Assembly (NCBI RefSeq): GCF_016888165.1
Contig: NZ_JACSWC010000437.1
Location: forward strand, 1 to 64,000
Direction: 5' to 3'
Source: Halomicronema sp. CCY15110
Lineage (GTDB): Bacteria > Cyanobacteriota > Cyanobacteriia > Phormidesmidales > Phormidesmidaceae
Length of the DNA: 64,000 bases
The position numbers were made by a program, and so were the translations under genes. The notes below the pieces were generated by a model. That model saw only the letters and a program-made list of their open reading frames with translations, was not told the DNA's origin and searched no databases. Positions 63,103 through 64,000 of this stretch are shown here, in pieces (the stretch's first letter is position 1; every line of letters begins with the position of its first letter).

Positions 63103-63180
63103 TCACGCCCACGGGGTTGACTGGTCTCAATCAGGGATTTGTACTTGTGCCCATATTGCGAACTAGAGAAGGGACTGGCC

Positions 63181-64000
63181 ATGAGGATTGAAGATGAAGA
63201 ACTGCGAGGCATTTACAAAACCTCCTGTGAAGAACGGTTGCAGGCACTCGACGCGGGCCTGCTGCACCTAGAACAGCAGCCGAATGACAGCGACATGCTG
63301 GATAGCCTGATGCGCGAGGCCCATTCGCTCAAGGGTGACAGCAATATGCTTGAGCAACCGGCGATTGGCCAAGTGGCCCACTATCTCGAAACGATTTTGG
63401 GGCGGGTGCAGCGAGGCGAGCAAGCCTTTTCGGCAGAGCTGGGCGATCGCCTCGCCCAGGGGCTGGCGGCGATGCGCCAAATGATTCACCATGCAGTGAC
63501 GGGCGATCTGTGTGATGTGACTGCAGAGAGGGCGATCGCCGCCATGGACGGACTCCCCCGCCCGGCAGCAGCGGCGGAGTCCGAGTCTGAGCCCACCGGG
63601 GTCGAATTCTTTGGCGACCCCCCGGCGAGTGACGCTCCGATTGAGGAGACTCCCACTAATCCTCAGGATGCCGCCGCCGACACCGACACCGACTTGCTCA
63701 TCGCCGATGCCGAAATGCGAACCATCTTCAAAACCAGTAGCGAAGAACGGCTACAGGCTTTAGATACCGGCCTCTTGCAGTTAGAACAGCAACCGAATGA
63801 CACGGTCACCCTCGACTTGCTCATGCGAGAAGCCCATTCGCTCAAGGGCGACAGCAATATGCTGGGCCTCAAAGATTTGGGCACCCTCGCCCATCAGTTA
63901 GAGCATTTACTCGGGGCCATGCAGCGGCATGAAGAACGGTTTTCGCCGGATATGGGCGATCGCCTCGCCCACGGTCTAGACGCGATGCGCCAACTGGCGC
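63181..64000 (+). CDS. CheA-like kinase, N-terminal part (runs off the window)
   Basis: The first 273 residues of a CheA-like protein continue open to the window end. Two HPt domains in tandem: H48 in REAHSLKGDSNML (domain 1, about 5-115) and H219 in the identical REAHSLKGDSNML motif (domain 2, about 175-273 and beyond). The two share sequences such as EERLQALDTG and GDRLAHGLDAM, so this is a recent duplication. The linker is acidic and Pro-rich. Kinase, P4/P5 and any receiver domains lie beyond 64000. It accepts phosphate from its own kinase domain and passes it to receivers. Start ATG 63181 is 78 nt after the MCP. Confidence 0.9.
   Translation, partial: MRIEDEELRGIYKTSCEERLQALDAGLLHLEQQPNDSDMLDSLMREAHSLKGDSNMLEQPAIGQVAHYLETILGRVQRGEQAFSAELGDRLAQGLAAMRQMIHHAVTGDLCDVTAERAIAAMDGLPRPAAAAESESEPTGVEFFGDPPASDAPIEETPTNPQDAAADTDTDLLIADAEMRTIFKTSSEERLQALDTGLLQLEQQPNDTVTLDLLMREAHSLKGDSNMLGLKDLGTLAHQLEHLLGAMQRHEERFSPDMGDRLAHGLDAMRQLA

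Overview
The window is a cyanobacterial chromosome segment. The octamer GCGATCGC (HIP1) is scattered through genes and spacers, and several genes mark oxygenic photosynthesis: petB/petD (cytochrome b6f), ctpA (the D1-processing-type protease), ndhF/ndhD (NDH-1), and cyanobacterial families such as DUF4330, DUF4278, DUF4168, UPF0182 and DUF2294. The GC-rich composition and gene content fit a filamentous, gliding cyanobacterium of the Leptolyngbya/Nodosilinea type, but genus cannot be fixed from the sequence. No tRNA, rRNA, CRISPR array or intact insertion sequence was found by eye.

Layout. 1-3150: repeat-rich sequence around a DUF2294 gene and a lone receiver protein, then a 33-codon ORF that I read as petL. 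3157-10883: envelope and exopolysaccharide genes (O-antigen-ligase-like protein overlapping a WbaP-type sugar-phosphate transferase, a secreted protein, a GT39 glycosyltransferase with a C-terminal TPR-like region, DUF4330 plus a small membrane protein). 11194-14609: M48 metalloprotease, coaX and glycerate kinase. 15099-18778: accessory island with a large NACHT/pentapeptide-repeat NTPase and an overlapping DUF2283 pair. 18857-26190: a double-domain 6-pyruvoyl-tetrahydropterin-synthase-family protein, DUF4278, endonuclease V, a class 3 lipase and UPF0182. 26255-26945: a decayed IS4-like transposase. 27024-36884: mannose-isomerase-type cupin, PIN/TRAM protein, CPBP protease, cobalamin genes cobH-cobL, holA, DUF4168, a Pro/Ala-rich ORF and a carotenoid-desaturase-like oxidoreductase.

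37497-41712 holds a P-loop NTPase followed by a membrane-anchored TPR protein (candidate two-gene sensor/NTPase system) and an orphan sugar ABC permease. 41990-47670: ndhF, ndhD and a trypsin-like protease carrying PPC-like domains. 47848-52473: HD hydrolase and ctpA, divergent from petB-petD, then an anti-sigma-type ATPase. 52753-54891: GDP-mannose dehydratase and a GT4 glycosyltransferase. 55059-64000: a signalling cluster with a GAF histidine kinase, receiver, pentapeptide protein, CheR-TPR, double CheW, MCP and the start of a CheA with tandem HPt domains.

Themes. Surface polysaccharide synthesis (wbaP, ligase, GT39, PMI cupin, gmd, GT4) sits in the same window as a Wsp/Frz/Pil-style chemosensory array, which suggests surface-linked motility or matrix control. 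The points most worth a second look are the NTPase-TPR pair with a 24-nt in-frame insertion, the NACHT-pentapeptide protein, the DUF2283 pair, the double QueD-like protein with a degenerate first active site, and the chemosensory cluster.
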